Shown here one piece after another: positions 8,831 to 18,938 of a DNA stretch of 64,000 bases. Source of the stretch: JAGTVG01 sp964543195. GTDB lineage: Bacteria > Bacteroidota > Bacteroidia > Cytophagales > Cyclobacteriaceae. Location: assembly GCA_964543195.1 (NCBI GenBank), contig CAZIXF010000025.1, forward strand, positions 1 to 64,000, written 5' to 3'. Each line of letters starts with the position of its first letter. Within the stretch, counting starts at the first letter, position 1. Both the position numbers and the translations under genes were made by a program. The notes below the pieces were generated by a model. It was not told where the DNA came from and made no database searches. It saw nothing but the letters and a program-made list of their open reading frames with translations.

Positions 8831-10636
8831 ATGGCTGAATACAGGAATGCGCATGCGGATCAGGAAGAGAAGTCAAAGGTAAGCGTCAGGAGCCTCAAAA
8901 GACTTCAGGACCTGTTCGGGTTTATCCGGCCATATATAAATTATTTTATAGCCGGAATGGCTTGCTTATTGTTGTCCAACCTCACCTTGCTGGCCTTTCC
9001 TTATCTGGTGGGTAAGCTGATCGATGCAGCTACAGGTGAACCCGACTGGATTCTCACCAGCCTTGAATCGATCGCGCTGGCTTTGCTGGGGATCCTGTTT
9101 GTTCAGGGTATCTTTTCCTTTTTCAGAGTGTATCTGTTTGCCGTGACGAGCGAACGCTCTGTAGCCGATATACGCAAAGCCCTTTTCCGGAAATATATGT
9201 TCCTCCCGGTAACTTTTTTTGATGAAAACAGGACAGGTGAGTTGATGAGCCGGATCACCGCGGATGTTACACTTTTACACGATACCTTATCCCTGACCTT
9301 GGCCGAATTTATAAGGCAGGTAGCTACATTGCTGATCGGGACGGTCATCATTTTTATTACGGTTCCCAGGCTTACTGTTTTCATGCTGGCTGTTTTTCCG
9401 GTGGTGATCATCCTTGCGGTATTGTTTGGAAGGTATATAAGAAAATTATCCCGGAGAACCCAGGATTCTCTTGCCGGCACCAATATTATTGTCGATGAAA
9501 CCCTGCAGGCTATCAGGGAAGTTAAATCCTTCACCAACGAATTGCGGGAGATAGGTCGATACAAGAACTCAATGGTCGAAGTGATCCGGATTGCCTTAAA
9601 AACAGCAGTGTTCAGGGGTGGATTTATTTCCTTTATCATATTTGCTTTATTCGGGACAATTGTAGCCGTGATCTGGTATGGAGCTTCCCTTGTTAGTGAA
9701 GGCCAGATCTCGGTCGGCGACCTGCTTTCATTTGTTCTTTATACTACGTTCATTGGCGGGTCCATAGCGGGCCTGGGCGATGTGTACAGCCGCTTGCAAA
9801 AGACCGTTGGAGCCTCTGAACGGGTACTTGATATCCTGGGTGAGGAAGAAGAGCCGGTTGAATCAGCAAAAGGACCGGGTACAATTCATCCTGTTAAGGG
9901 TAACATTATATTTGAAGAAGTGAACTTTTCATATCCGACAAGAAAAGACCATAAAGTACTGAAAGGAATCGACCTGTTTATCAGGGAGGGCGAGAAAATT
10001 GCGCTGGTGGGCCAGTCGGGAGCCGGCAAATCAACCCTGGTACAACTCCTGCTCCGGTTTTATGCACCCGATCAGGGGAGCATCAGGATTAATGATGTTC
10101 CGATCGATGCTATTGATCTTTATCATTACAGGAGCCGGATAGCTATTGTCCCCCAGGAGGTGATTTTATTCGGCGGCACTATTAAGGAAAATATTTTATA
10201 CGGTAATCCGGAGGCTGATGATACGGAAGTGACGGAAGCTGCCGAAAAAGCCAATGCGCTGACCTTCATCAACGATTTCCCGGAAAAGATGGATACAAAA
10301 GTCGGCGAAAGAGGCGTAAAATTATCAGGTGGACAGAAGCAACGCATTGCCATTGCCAGGGCCATATTGAGGGATCCTGATATACTGATCCTGGATGAAG
10401 CCACCAGCTCACTGGATTCGAATTCTGAACATCTTGTAAAAGAAGCACTGGATAAGCTTATGGTAAACCGTACTACCATAATCATTGCGCACCGGCTGGC
10501 TACCATCCGTAAAGTGGATAATATCTATGTAGTTCAGCAGGGCAGGATCGTAGAGAAAGGATCCCATCAGGAATTACTGGAAAGTACGGAAGGGATCTAT
10601 TCGAATCTGGTCAAAATGCAAATTTCACACTCCTGA
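8831..10636 (+). CDS. MsbA-type ABC exporter (fused membrane and ATPase domains)
   Basis: A 601-residue half-transporter. Six transmembrane helices occupy about residues 35-330 and the ATPase domain about 355-595. Walker A GQSGAGKST is near residue 395, the signature LSGGQKQR near 497, Walker B ILILDEATSSLD near 517, and the H-loop is in IIAHRLATI. It works as a homodimer in the inner membrane. Family members flip lipid A or export drugs; the substrate here is not determinable. A TAACTTTA -7-like element lies at 8777. A strong hairpin follows the gene. Confidence 0.93.
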   Translation: MAEYRNAHADQEEKSKVSVRSLKRLQDLFGFIRPYINYFIAGMACLLLSNLTLLAFPYLVGKLIDAATGEPDWILTSLESIALALLGILFVQGIFSFFRVYLFAVTSERSVADIRKALFRKYMFLPVTFFDENRTGELMSRITADVTLLHDTLSLTLAEFIRQVATLLIGTVIIFITVPRLTVFMLAVFPVVIILAVLFGRYIRKLSRRTQDSLAGTNIIVDETLQAIREVKSFTNELREIGRYKNSMVEVIRIALKTAVFRGGFISFIIFALFGTIVAVIWYGASLVSEGQISVGDLLSFVLYTTFIGGSIAGLGDVYSRLQKTVGASERVLDILGEEEEPVESAKGPGTIHPVKGNIIFEEVNFSYPTRKDHKVLKGIDLFIREGEKIALVGQSGAGKSTLVQLLLRFYAPDQGSIRINDVPIDAIDLYHYRSRIAIVPQEVILFGGTIKENILYGNPEADDTEVTEAAEKANALTFINDFPEKMDTKVGERGVKLSGGQKQRIAIARAILRDPDILILDEATSSLDSNSEHLVKEALDKLMVNRTTIIIAHRLATIRKVDNIYVVQQGRIVEKGSHQELLESTEGIYSNLVKMQISHS

Positions 10637-10640
10637 TAAA

Positions 10641-10679
10641 TACGAAAAACCTCCTTACATAACAAAGGAGGTTTTCGTA
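10641..10679 (+). terminator. Hairpin terminator after the ABC exporter
   Basis: A 15-16 bp stem (TACGAAAAACCTCCTT against AAAGGAGGTTTTCGTA, one bulged A) with a 7-nt loop starts 5 bp after the exporter stop. The T-run lies inside the stem rather than after it, so this may be a bidirectional structural terminator. Confidence 0.75.
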
Positions 10680-10780
10680 AATGTTAAACAGGTGTATGAA
10701 TAAAATTTGTGTTATGCATCTTTGTATACGTAATCAAATGTTATGGTAACCAGGATTTTTTAAAAAAAAGTAAAAAAATT

Positions 10781-10788
10781 TAATTTTG
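10781..10788 (+). promoter_or_regulatory. Candidate -7 element for the phosphatase-kinase pair
   Basis: TAATTTTG lies 79 bp before the phosphatase start, in an extremely AT-rich stretch (10755-10860). In such composition a chance match is likely. Confidence 0.25.
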
Positions 10789-10866
10789 TTTAAATAGTAA
10801 AAAAAAATATTTGAATAGTTCAAAAAATTAAGTATTTAATAAATAAATTCTTATAAATATCAGATT

Positions 10867-11343
10867 ATGGTGAATGTTTTATTTGTCTGTCTTGGAAACA
10901 TATGCCGGTCACCCCTGGCCGAAGGCATTTTTAAAAAACTGGTTAAAGAAAGGGGGTTGGATTCATTTATTACAATAGATTCGGCAGGAACTTCTAACTG
11001 GCATATTAATGATCCGCCGGATATCCGTACTGTGGAGATAGCTGAAAAACATGGGATCGACCTGGATCATCTTGGTCAGCAGATCAGTGATAAAGACCTT
11101 GAAAAGTATGATTACGTAATTGCCATGGACAGTGAAAATTATGAAAATATTCAGAAACTAAAATATGACCCAGCTCTTCAGAAAGCCGAGGTGATCCTGA
11201 TGCGGGATTTTGACAGTCAGCGATCAGGGGCGGATATCCCCGACCCTTATTATGGTGGGGAGGATGGATTTCAACTGGTTTACGATCTGCTGGAAGAATC
11301 TTTGCAGAATTTTCTGGATCATATTGTGGCTAAACATAAATAA
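10867..11343 (+). CDS. Low-molecular-weight protein-tyrosine phosphatase
   Basis: A 158-residue cytoplasmic phosphatase. The P-loop CLGNICRSP is at the extreme N-terminus (nucleophile Cys8, Arg14), and the general-acid Asp is in IPDPYYGG near residue 125. In bacteria these act on phosphotyrosine, arginine phosphate or sugar phosphates. It is 5 bp upstream of the fructosamine kinase gene, a pairing also reported in other bacteria and consistent with a role in repairing glycated proteins. Confidence 0.95.
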   Translation: MVNVLFVCLGNICRSPLAEGIFKKLVKERGLDSFITIDSAGTSNWHINDPPDIRTVEIAEKHGIDLDHLGQQISDKDLEKYDYVIAMDSENYENIQKLKYDPALQKAEVILMRDFDSQRSGADIPDPYYGGEDGFQLVYDLLEESLQNFLDHIVAKHK

Positions 11344-11348
11344 TAAGG

Positions 11349-12230
11349 ATGCCGGATAAAGGACTAAAAGATCTATTTACGCGTATACTTCATCAAGCTG
11401 TAGGCACACATGTGAAGGTAGTGGATTACCAGTCAATCTCAGGTGGATGTATACATAATGCCAGTAAAATAACCACCAGTGATGGAGAGTTTTTTGTAAA
11501 ATACAATACCCGCGCTGACAGCGATATGTTTGAAAAAGAATATGAAGGGCTCAATATATTGAGTAAGGCTGCAGAACTTACGATCCCGGAACCTGTTGCG
11601 GCAGGCACATTAAATGACAAATCGTATCTGTTGACGGAATTCATTGCATCAGGCCCGAGACAGCCCGATTTCTGGGAGCAATTCGGAAAATCACTGGCAG
11701 ATCTTCATAGAGATCACTCAAGGGAGAGATATGGCCTTGATCATGACAATTACATTGGACGGCTGCCCCAGATGAACAAAGATCATGAGGATTGGATCGA
11801 ATTTTTCGTTTCCATGCGCCTGGAAGTTCAGATAAAAATGGCATTGGATAATGAGCTGGTTGACAGGGACTATGTGAGGCAGTTTGAAAGGATTTACGAT
11901 AAACTCAGGGATCTGCTGCCCGAGGAACGGCCGATGTTGCTTCACGGCGATCTCTGGAGCGGGAATTTTATGACTGGTGCTGATGGATATGCCGTACTGA
12001 TCGATCCGGCTGTATATTATGGCAATCGTGAAATAGAACTGTCCTTCACAAAGATGTTTGGAGGTTTTGACAACACTTTTTATGATCATTACCATGAACA
12101 GTTCCCCCTTGAGCCGGGTTTTGAAGAACGTGTGGATATATACAACATGTATCCGTCCCTGGTCCATGTGAATCTTTTCGGTACATCATATTTGAGTGGT
12201 GTGACACCGGTAATCAAACGGTATACCTGA
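11349..12230 (+). CDS. Fructosamine kinase family protein
   Basis: A 293-residue APH-fold kinase that phosphorylates fructosamines or ribulosamines on glycated proteins, making them unstable (deglycation). Visible are ISGGCIHNASKI near the nucleotide-binding N-lobe, the catalytic LLHGDLWSGNFM and the metal-binding VLIDPAVYYGNREIELSF. The length is typical. It probably forms an operon with the phosphatase and abuts the convergent aspartate kinase gene with no gap. Confidence 0.93.
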   Translation: MPDKGLKDLFTRILHQAVGTHVKVVDYQSISGGCIHNASKITTSDGEFFVKYNTRADSDMFEKEYEGLNILSKAAELTIPEPVAAGTLNDKSYLLTEFIASGPRQPDFWEQFGKSLADLHRDHSRERYGLDHDNYIGRLPQMNKDHEDWIEFFVSMRLEVQIKMALDNELVDRDYVRQFERIYDKLRDLLPEERPMLLHGDLWSGNFMTGADGYAVLIDPAVYYGNREIELSFTKMFGGFDNTFYDHYHEQFPLEPGFEERVDIYNMYPSLVHVNLFGTSYLSGVTPVIKRYT

Positions 12231-13481
12231 TCAATTACTGACCACGATCTGAAACGTATTGCGTGTTCGTTGTTCCACCAGTATGGTTTCATCTTTTGAA
12301 ACCTCCCCGATGGCCTGGGCAGTGTAGTTTTTTACCGTGATCAGGCGTAGAGTTTCATTATACAATATTTTAAAGTCTTGCTTTAAAGTGTCCCTCAGTT
12401 CATTGATCTTCCAGTCATGCATATCTACGCAAATGGTCAGGGATACTGCTGAATTCTGCATCATATTGATTTTTATATTCAGCATATCGAGTACATGGAA
12501 GATGATGCTCAGGTTATGTTCATTGATAAAATTCAGGTCTTTGGCAATAAAAGAGATCAGACATTGATTTTCCTTCACTACAAAAGTAGGAGGAATACTG
12601 TGCATTTCTCCTTCATTAATGACCGTGCCCTCTGAGTCAGGTTTTTCGAACGACTTAACTACCAGGGGTATGCCTTTATTGGCCAGTGGCTTGATCGTTT
12701 TCGGGTGGATCACGGATGCTCCATAATAGGTCATCTCGGCCGCTTCCTGATAGGAGAGATTTTTGTAAAGCCTCGTTCTGGCAAATCGTTTCGGATCGGC
12801 ATTCAGGATGCCGGCTACATCCTTCCAGATGACCACCGATTCTGCGTTCAGGCATGAAGCGAGGATAGCTGCGGTAAAATCGGATCCCTCTCGTCCGAGT
12901 GTGGTCGTGTGACCTGTAACCGTGCTGCCGATAAATCCCTGTGTAACCATGATCCTGGATGGGTTTATCTCCGAAAATGTTTCTTGTATATGCTGACAGG
13001 TGGCAGGCCAGATCACTTCAGCTTCCCGGTAATTATCGTCGGTAATGATCATGTTCCTGGCATCAATCCATTCAGCCCGGATACCCGACTCCTTGAGAAA
13101 TGCAGTGATTATACCTGAAGAAAGCAGTTCACCATATGAGACGACCGCATCATAGAACTGATCGGACCGTTCGGCAGCAGGAAACTTTGTAATGGTGTTT
13201 TTCAATTCATTGATGATTTTTTTGATCTCCCCGATCGGGCGCTTATTGTCAAACAGGCCAGTTGCCATATCCAGGTGGAAGTCAACTACTTCATTCAATA
13301 ATATTCCGGTTTCGGCCGGCTCTATTGAGAAGACCACTTTTTCGAGGGCGTTGGTAGTTTTACCCATGGCTGATACAACTACTACCGGATGTTCATTCTG
13401 GTAGGTTCTTAGTATTCCGGCCATATTCCTGACTGCCCCGGCATCTTTTATGGAAGCTCCTCCAAATTTGAATATCTTCAT
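12231..13481 (-). CDS. Aspartate kinase
   Basis: A 416-residue monofunctional aspartokinase, first step of the Lys/Thr/Met pathway. The N-terminal ATP-grip motif is KFGGAS (Ala in place of the usual Thr), TLGREGSDFTAA is intact, and two ACT domains fill about residues 290-416 for feedback control. It ends exactly where the convergent fructosamine kinase ends. Which amino acid inhibits it cannot be told. The Ala substitution occurs in other Bacteroidota sequences as I recall, so I do not treat it as inactivating. Confidence 0.93.
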   Translation of the reverse strand: MKIFKFGGASIKDAGAVRNMAGILRTYQNEHPVVVVSAMGKTTNALEKVVFSIEPAETGILLNEVVDFHLDMATGLFDNKRPIGEIKKIINELKNTITKFPAAERSDQFYDAVVSYGELLSSGIITAFLKESGIRAEWIDARNMIITDDNYREAEVIWPATCQHIQETFSEINPSRIMVTQGFIGSTVTGHTTTLGREGSDFTAAILASCLNAESVVIWKDVAGILNADPKRFARTRLYKNLSYQEAAEMTYYGASVIHPKTIKPLANKGIPLVVKSFEKPDSEGTVINEGEMHSIPPTFVVKENQCLISFIAKDLNFINEHNLSIIFHVLDMLNIKINMMQNSAVSLTICVDMHDWKINELRDTLKQDFKILYNETLRLITVKNYTAQAIGEVSKDETILVEQRTRNTFQIVVSN

Positions 13482-13582
13482 GGTTTCTGAGTTGTTGGTC
13501 TAATTTACTATGCGTATTTATCAATAAGAACAGATTCCGGTACTGATGTCATTGAACAACAAAAAATAATATAAGCAAATGG

Positions 13583-13614
13583 TTTCCTATTCATGCATAA
13601 TGTGGCTATCTTTG
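13583..13614 (+). promoter_or_regulatory. Candidate guaB promoter
   Basis: TTTC (13583-13586), a 20-bp spacer and TATCTTTG (13607-13614) match the Bacteroidota -33/-7 pattern with one mismatch. The -7 ends 28 bp before the guaB start. Confidence 0.5.
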
Positions 13615-13641
13615 GTCGGCAAATAAATATAATTATTTGCC

Positions 13642-15123
13642 ATGTCATTAGATCCTTCAAAACTAGCATTCGTAGCACTTACATACGACGATGTATTATT
13701 GCTCCCGAGTTACTCCGAGGTACTTCCCAGGGATGTAGACGTTCAAACTTTTCTCACCAGAAAAATAAAGCTGAACATACCTATTGTATCAGCTGCCATG
13801 GATACGGTCACCGAATCCGACCTGGCTATTACCATTGCTTTGGAGGGGGGGTTGGGCTTTATTCATAAAAACATGGGTATTGAGAAACAGGCTCAGCAGG
13901 TGCGTAAGGTGAAAAGATCACAAAGCGGCATGATCCTGGATCCCATTTCATTGAATATTAACTCTAAAGTCGGTGATGCCTTAAAGATCATGAGGGATTT
14001 CAAGATCGGTGGCATTCCCATTATCGAGGACGGAGGGAAGTTGCTTGGAATTATTACCAACAGGGATCTTCGGTTTCACAAAGATATGACCACCCCGGTA
14101 GGAGAGATCATGTCGAAAGATAATTTGATCACTGCCAGTCCGGGTATTGAACTTTCCGAAGCGCAGGAGATCCTACAGGAACACAAGATTGAAAAGCTTC
14201 CCATTGTGGATAAGAATGGCAAATTAGGTGGCCTGATCACTTATAAGGATATTTTAAAAAATAAAGATAAGCCGTTGGCTTGCAAGGATGAATTTGGCCG
14301 GTTACGGGTTGGAGCTGCTGTCGGGGTGACGGCCGATATACTGGAACGTGTCGAATTGCTTAAACAGGCCGGGGTAGATGTGATCGGTATAGATACGGCC
14401 CATGGACATTCCCGGGGAGTAATCGAAGCCACAAGATCGGTGAAAAACAAATATCCCGAGATGGATGTGGTAGTCGGAAATATTGCAACAGCCGAAGGAG
14501 GAAAGGACCTCGTCAAAGCAGGAGCCGATGCGGTTAAAGTGGGTGTCGGGCCCGGCAGTATATGTACTACACGTGTAATTGCCGGTGTAGGAATGCCTCA
14601 GTTATCGGCTGTTTACGAAGTGTCAAAAGCCATTCGATCTTCAGGTATACCGGTGATAGCCGATGGGGGAATACGATATTCAGGTGATATTGTAAAAGCC
14701 CTGGCTGGTGGTGCCTCCACAGTTATGATCGGTTCACTGTTTGCCGGGACGGATGAAGCACCTGGAGAAATGATCATCTATGAAGGCAGAAAGTTCAAGT
14801 CATACCGCGGCATGGGATCCATTGAAGCCATGGAAGACGGGTCGAAAGACAGGTATTTCCAGGATGCCGAGGATGATATCAAGAAACTTGTTCCGGAAGG
14901 GATCTCCGGCCGGGTGCCCTATAAAGGAACAGTATCCGAGGTTTTATATCAGATGGTGGGTGGTCTGCGTGCCGGCATGGGTTATTGCGGTGCCCGTACG
15001 ATCGTTGATCTGAATAAAGCGAGGTTTACAAAGGTTACCAATGCCGGGGTAAGGGAAAGTCATCCGCATGATGTGTTCATTACCCGGGAGGCGCCTAATT
15101 ACAGTTCCAAATTGATCGGATAG
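13642..15123 (+). CDS. guaB: Inosine-5'-monophosphate dehydrogenase
   Basis: A 493-residue enzyme oxidising IMP to XMP with NAD, the committed step of GMP synthesis. The TIM barrel is interrupted by a CBS pair at about residues 95-210. The catalytic Cys is in GVGPGSICTTRVIAG (near 306), followed by ADGGIRYSGD and the flap YRGMGS. The length is normal and the gene is monocistronic. It ends 1 bp before the convergent large secreted protein gene. Confidence 0.98.
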   Translation: MSLDPSKLAFVALTYDDVLLLPSYSEVLPRDVDVQTFLTRKIKLNIPIVSAAMDTVTESDLAITIALEGGLGFIHKNMGIEKQAQQVRKVKRSQSGMILDPISLNINSKVGDALKIMRDFKIGGIPIIEDGGKLLGIITNRDLRFHKDMTTPVGEIMSKDNLITASPGIELSEAQEILQEHKIEKLPIVDKNGKLGGLITYKDILKNKDKPLACKDEFGRLRVGAAVGVTADILERVELLKQAGVDVIGIDTAHGHSRGVIEATRSVKNKYPEMDVVVGNIATAEGGKDLVKAGADAVKVGVGPGSICTTRVIAGVGMPQLSAVYEVSKAIRSSGIPVIADGGIRYSGDIVKALAGGASTVMIGSLFAGTDEAPGEMIIYEGRKFKSYRGMGSIEAMEDGSKDRYFQDAEDDIKKLVPEGISGRVPYKGTVSEVLYQMVGGLRAGMGYCGARTIVDLNKARFTKVTNAGVRESHPHDVFITREAPNYSSKLIG

Positions 15124-15124
15124 A

Positions 15125-18100
15125 TTATTTCAACACCTGCAGCCAGCCATTGCAGGTCTTTTTTGAATTCAGGATAATTTCGTAATAATAAACGCCAGTG
15201 GGAAGCCCTTCGGCGTTCCAGTTGTTTTTGTATTCGGAACTCTCAAATAATAATTTACCCCAACGGTTAAAAATATTTAATTCTATCCGGGCATCCGTGC
15301 TCACCTGAAAGGTTTCATTAAGATCATCCCCGTTGGGGGTAATGATATTGGGTATAAAAATATCCGAGATTTGTATATGTTGAGCCCGGGATTCCATGCA
15401 AAGACTGTCATTTAATGCAGCTCTCAGCTCCAGCCTGTATTCACCGGGATCCCGGTATTCATAGGTAAAAACACTGTCTTGGGTCTGATTGCTGTTGCCG
15501 TCACCATAAAACCATCGATAGGTGTTGGCATTGGTAGAAATGTTTTCAATCCTCAGTGAAGGATGGGTAAAGCAATCATACATTTTTTCAACGGTAAATT
15601 CTGCAGTGATCTCCGGTATTACATTCACTTTTACACTGTCGAATAGTTCACAGCCATTTGCATCGATCATATTGATATAAAACCAGGTAGTGGAGTCCGG
15701 AGAAGCCAGGGGTTCTGCAGCGAAAGGATTATTTAAACCTTCTTCCGGTTTCCAGCGATACTGAACGGCTCCGGAAGCTTCGAGCCTTGCTTCTGAGCCT
15801 TCGCATATAAGCACACTGTCCGTTACATTGAAATTCGATTCAAAAACCCGGATCTGACCCCGGGCCACATCCACGCCTTTGCAGGTATTTTCATCAAATG
15901 CCCTGAGGGTTACGTCATAAACGCCCGGATTTTCATAGGTATGGAAAACGCTGTCATCCTGTATAATCTTCCCGGAACCGTCGCCAAGATCCCATTCAAA
16001 GAGGATGCCACCCACACTACGGTTGAGGAAAACCACTTCAAAGGGCAGGCATCCTGACGTGACTCCCGGATTGTCGAACTCATGGGAATCGGTAATAAAG
16101 GCAGCCTTGAGCGAGGAAAGGTCGAATTTGAATACCCCATTATTGCAGTTTGAGCTGTTGTTGGTAGCAGACCATACGCCCGGAGTAGTTGGGAATTGTG
16201 ATCCGTCTTTGCAGGCGCATATAGCGTGATATACAATACCCCGTTTGTCAAAACGGCTTGTTCCACCGTCTACATGTTCTCCGGAACCTGTATTGGCGCC
16301 AAGAAAGGTTCCATATAATAATTCTCCGGCATTTTCGGATAAGACCATAAGATAAAAATCGGAACCGTCCGTATTCGCCTGAAAAGCGTCTTCAGTGACC
16401 GGCATATCAAATGTATTGCCTCCATTATATTTTGTACGAAGATTAATCTCTCCTCCCCAGCCACTTAAGAATATATTTCCACATTCATTGACCAGAAATG
16501 CAGTGGGGGAGATATCCACGATACCACTGCCACTTCCCACAACCGTTGAAAATCGGGTCTCGGTCAGTTCCGGATTCAGCTTATGAATAAATTGTCCGCT
16601 CAATGGATTGCTGTAGACGCCATCACTTACCGGATAACTCCCCATGGACTGGCCTAATACATATATATCGTTGTTCTTATCGATTTCCAGGAAATAAGTC
16701 TGGTCGTAAAGATCGGTTCCAAGATAAGTGCCTGAGACCAGAAAACGCCCATCTGAAGAAAATTTTGCTACGAATCCATCAATGAACCCATTGAATTCCG
16801 GATCGAGACCGTTTTGCGTCACCGGCAGGTCCTCGCTGGATGTACCCCCGGTTATATATACATTAGCATTCGGATCGGTCTTTATACCATAGGCTGCATC
16901 CGTTCCGGATCCTCCCAGGTAAGAACTCCACAATAGTTCACTCAGATCAGCATTGAACTTAGCTACGAGCGCATCCTGGGGGCCACCACCATATGCCGAC
17001 TGGAATCCGTCTTTAATGGGAAAATCCTCCGAGGAAGTGTTTCCTGTTATGTAAATATAGTCCCTGAGGTCTGTGATCACTTCACCCCTGAACTCATCCC
17101 CGTAATTCCTGCAAAGGTATAGTCCATTATTATCATTAATACCGTCATTGGCCGATCCACCCAGATAAGTGGAAGCGAGCAGGGATGTACCATCTTCACT
17201 GAGCTTGGCAATGAACAGGTCACTGCCACCATGAAAATCTACGCCGGCGATGACATTGGATACACTGTCTCCACCCGAAAAATATCTTGAATAGGCATTA
17301 TCGGTAACCGGGAAATCGGCAGAGGCGGTGGTACCGTATATCACCAGTTCATCTTCATTGTTAACGATCAGGCTGAAAGGAGTCTCAGTCTGCGACCCTC
17401 CCAGGTAGGTTCCATACAGAAGATCAGATCCGGTAGAATCGAATTTGAGTATGGCCAGGTCCCATTCACCTCCATACCGGGTCTGATAAGCTCCAGGGGT
17501 TGTCGGCAGGGAATCACCTATATCCAATCGAACGGTCCCGCCTGAATATACATTCCCATATTTATCATAAGTAGCGGTATTGCCCCAGTTGTCTGCCGTA
17601 GCCCCGGAGTACGTAGAAAATACGAGGAGTGGATCGATCGTTAACACCTGCGCTTTGTCATATTCTCCCTCTATTTTAAACTGAACTGTGTTGGCCTTCA
17701 GACTGTACCTGCAATCTACATCAATGGTATCATTCTGAATAACCTGGTAAGCATATGGAGTATTTTCTATCAGGGTAAGCAGGGAGGTTTCTGAATAAAT
17801 GCTGTTGTTTTCAAGCCTGATATTCTCCACACCACGGTATTCAAATAAGACCTGGTCCAAATCCGCTCCGGGATCAACAACCAGATCATATTTGATATGT
17901 CCCGGGGTTGAATAAAGCTTCATATCAATGCCCGGGTATAGATCATCGATATAGACCTCATTGAATGCGCTCACCCTGCTGGCCCAGCGGCGTTTGTCAT
18001 TGCCAAGAAAATAGTTGTAATAGGTTCCCGAAGGATTTTTACCCTGAATTTTAACCGCGGTGGATCTGCCTTTGAAATTCAGCGAAAGTGCATGCATATC

Positions 18101-18403
18101 GATCATCGCTTTGGGTTCGGGATGTTGAGGATCGATTATGCGACCATGTCCTTTTTTTTGATGATGTGAGCCATGCGGATGCAGGCCCGCCAGTTTTTCC
18201 GGATCATAAAAAAGGTATTCCAGACCGTTTCCGGTTATAAAAAGATAGCCATTGGGAATCTCAGCCCGAAAGAGTATTTCATGGTCCCATTGACCCTTGT
18301 TTTCGATAAACTGGATTCCCTTTTTGGAAAAACCTGACGAAAAAGTCAGGATTATCAGGGAGAATGATGTAACAGATAATTTAATAAATCGATTCAGCCT
18401 CAT
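15125..18403 (-). CDS. Secreted SBBP-repeat / PKD protein with T9SS C-terminal domain
   Basis: I place the start at 18403 (ATG, MRLNRFIK...), which gives a signal peptide ending near SSGFSKK and about 1092 residues. The 74 residues encoded upstream in frame look non-coding. After an N-terminal DUF7948-like region ('FIENKGQWDHEILFRA') come repeated SBBP beta-propeller units of the type YLGGSGTDAAYGI...VYITGGTSS. Two PKD-like domains follow (FEWDLGDGS, YRWFYGDGNS), then a C-terminal CHU_C/type-B sorting domain (IITPNGDDLNETF, IFNRWGKLLFES). Predicted to be exported by type IX secretion to the cell surface; an adhesion role is only inferred. Confidence 0.85.
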   Translation of the reverse strand: MRLNRFIKLSVTSFSLIILTFSSGFSKKGIQFIENKGQWDHEILFRAEIPNGYLFITGNGLEYLFYDPEKLAGLHPHGSHHQKKGHGRIIDPQHPEPKAMIDMHALSLNFKGRSTAVKIQGKNPSGTYYNYFLGNDKRRWASRVSAFNEVYIDDLYPGIDMKLYSTPGHIKYDLVVDPGADLDQVLFEYRGVENIRLENNSIYSETSLLTLIENTPYAYQVIQNDTIDVDCRYSLKANTVQFKIEGEYDKAQVLTIDPLLVFSTYSGATADNWGNTATYDKYGNVYSGGTVRLDIGDSLPTTPGAYQTRYGGEWDLAILKFDSTGSDLLYGTYLGGSQTETPFSLIVNNEDELVIYGTTASADFPVTDNAYSRYFSGGDSVSNVIAGVDFHGGSDLFIAKLSEDGTSLLASTYLGGSANDGINDNNGLYLCRNYGDEFRGEVITDLRDYIYITGNTSSEDFPIKDGFQSAYGGGPQDALVAKFNADLSELLWSSYLGGSGTDAAYGIKTDPNANVYITGGTSSEDLPVTQNGLDPEFNGFIDGFVAKFSSDGRFLVSGTYLGTDLYDQTYFLEIDKNNDIYVLGQSMGSYPVSDGVYSNPLSGQFIHKLNPELTETRFSTVVGSGSGIVDISPTAFLVNECGNIFLSGWGGEINLRTKYNGGNTFDMPVTEDAFQANTDGSDFYLMVLSENAGELLYGTFLGANTGSGEHVDGGTSRFDKRGIVYHAICACKDGSQFPTTPGVWSATNNSSNCNNGVFKFDLSSLKAAFITDSHEFDNPGVTSGCLPFEVVFLNRSVGGILFEWDLGDGSGKIIQDDSVFHTYENPGVYDVTLRAFDENTCKGVDVARGQIRVFESNFNVTDSVLICEGSEARLEASGAVQYRWKPEEGLNNPFAAEPLASPDSTTWFYINMIDANGCELFDSVKVNVIPEITAEFTVEKMYDCFTHPSLRIENISTNANTYRWFYGDGNSNQTQDSVFTYEYRDPGEYRLELRAALNDSLCMESRAQHIQISDIFIPNIITPNGDDLNETFQVSTDARIELNIFNRWGKLLFESSEYKNNWNAEGLPTGVYYYEIILNSKKTCNGWLQVLK

Positions 18404-18701
18404 TCCGGTTTTCACACAAAGATTTAATTGAATAAATATACGCTTAATATTTAATTTATAAACCCGCCAATTTAAGTGATGGTTGGTAAAATAGCACGGT
18501 AACCAATTAATATTTTTTCCTGTTTCCTTCAATACGTAAATTAAAAATGACCCATTGTGTGAAGATAATGAGGTATAGCAGGATCTCATTCTGGAGTATA
18601 GAATTAATTGATTAATAACACTCATTCCATTTTAATTCAAAGTTTATTTTGAATACATTTATTATCTGATCTGATTGTAATTAAATAATTTTCAACCCAT
18701 T

Positions 18702-18938
18702 ATGCTTTTTGAAAGTAACTTCCGAGGGAAAATCATCATTAATCTGGAAAAAAAAGAAGGCCTGATCTCCTCCCATATAGTAAGAAAAGGAATTGCTAGC
18801 AAGGACCGTGCGGCCCTGTCTGCCGTGTTGGCCACTTACATATCCATGTGTGAAGAAGCCGGGAAGGATCCTGAGAAATTATTGCGGCAGAATATGGATC
18901 ATTTAAAAAAAATCATCAGAGATCGTGAAATCGGATAG
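18702..18938 (+). CDS. Small conserved-looking protein of unknown function
   Basis: A 78-residue charged protein with no signal or membrane segment, predicted mostly helical (KDRAALSAVLATYISMCEEA, then a basic C-terminal helix). It stands alone, with about 300 bp of AT-rich sequence upstream and 108 bp downstream. Codon use looks coding. The family is not recognised. Confidence 0.55.
   Translation: MLFESNFRGKIIINLEKKEGLISSHIVRKGIASKDRAALSAVLATYISMCEEAGKDPEKLLRQNMDHLKKIIRDREIG

Noticed and set aside
18404..18625. N-terminal extension of the SBBP protein
   Set aside because: The added 74 residues lack coding character and would bury the signal peptide.
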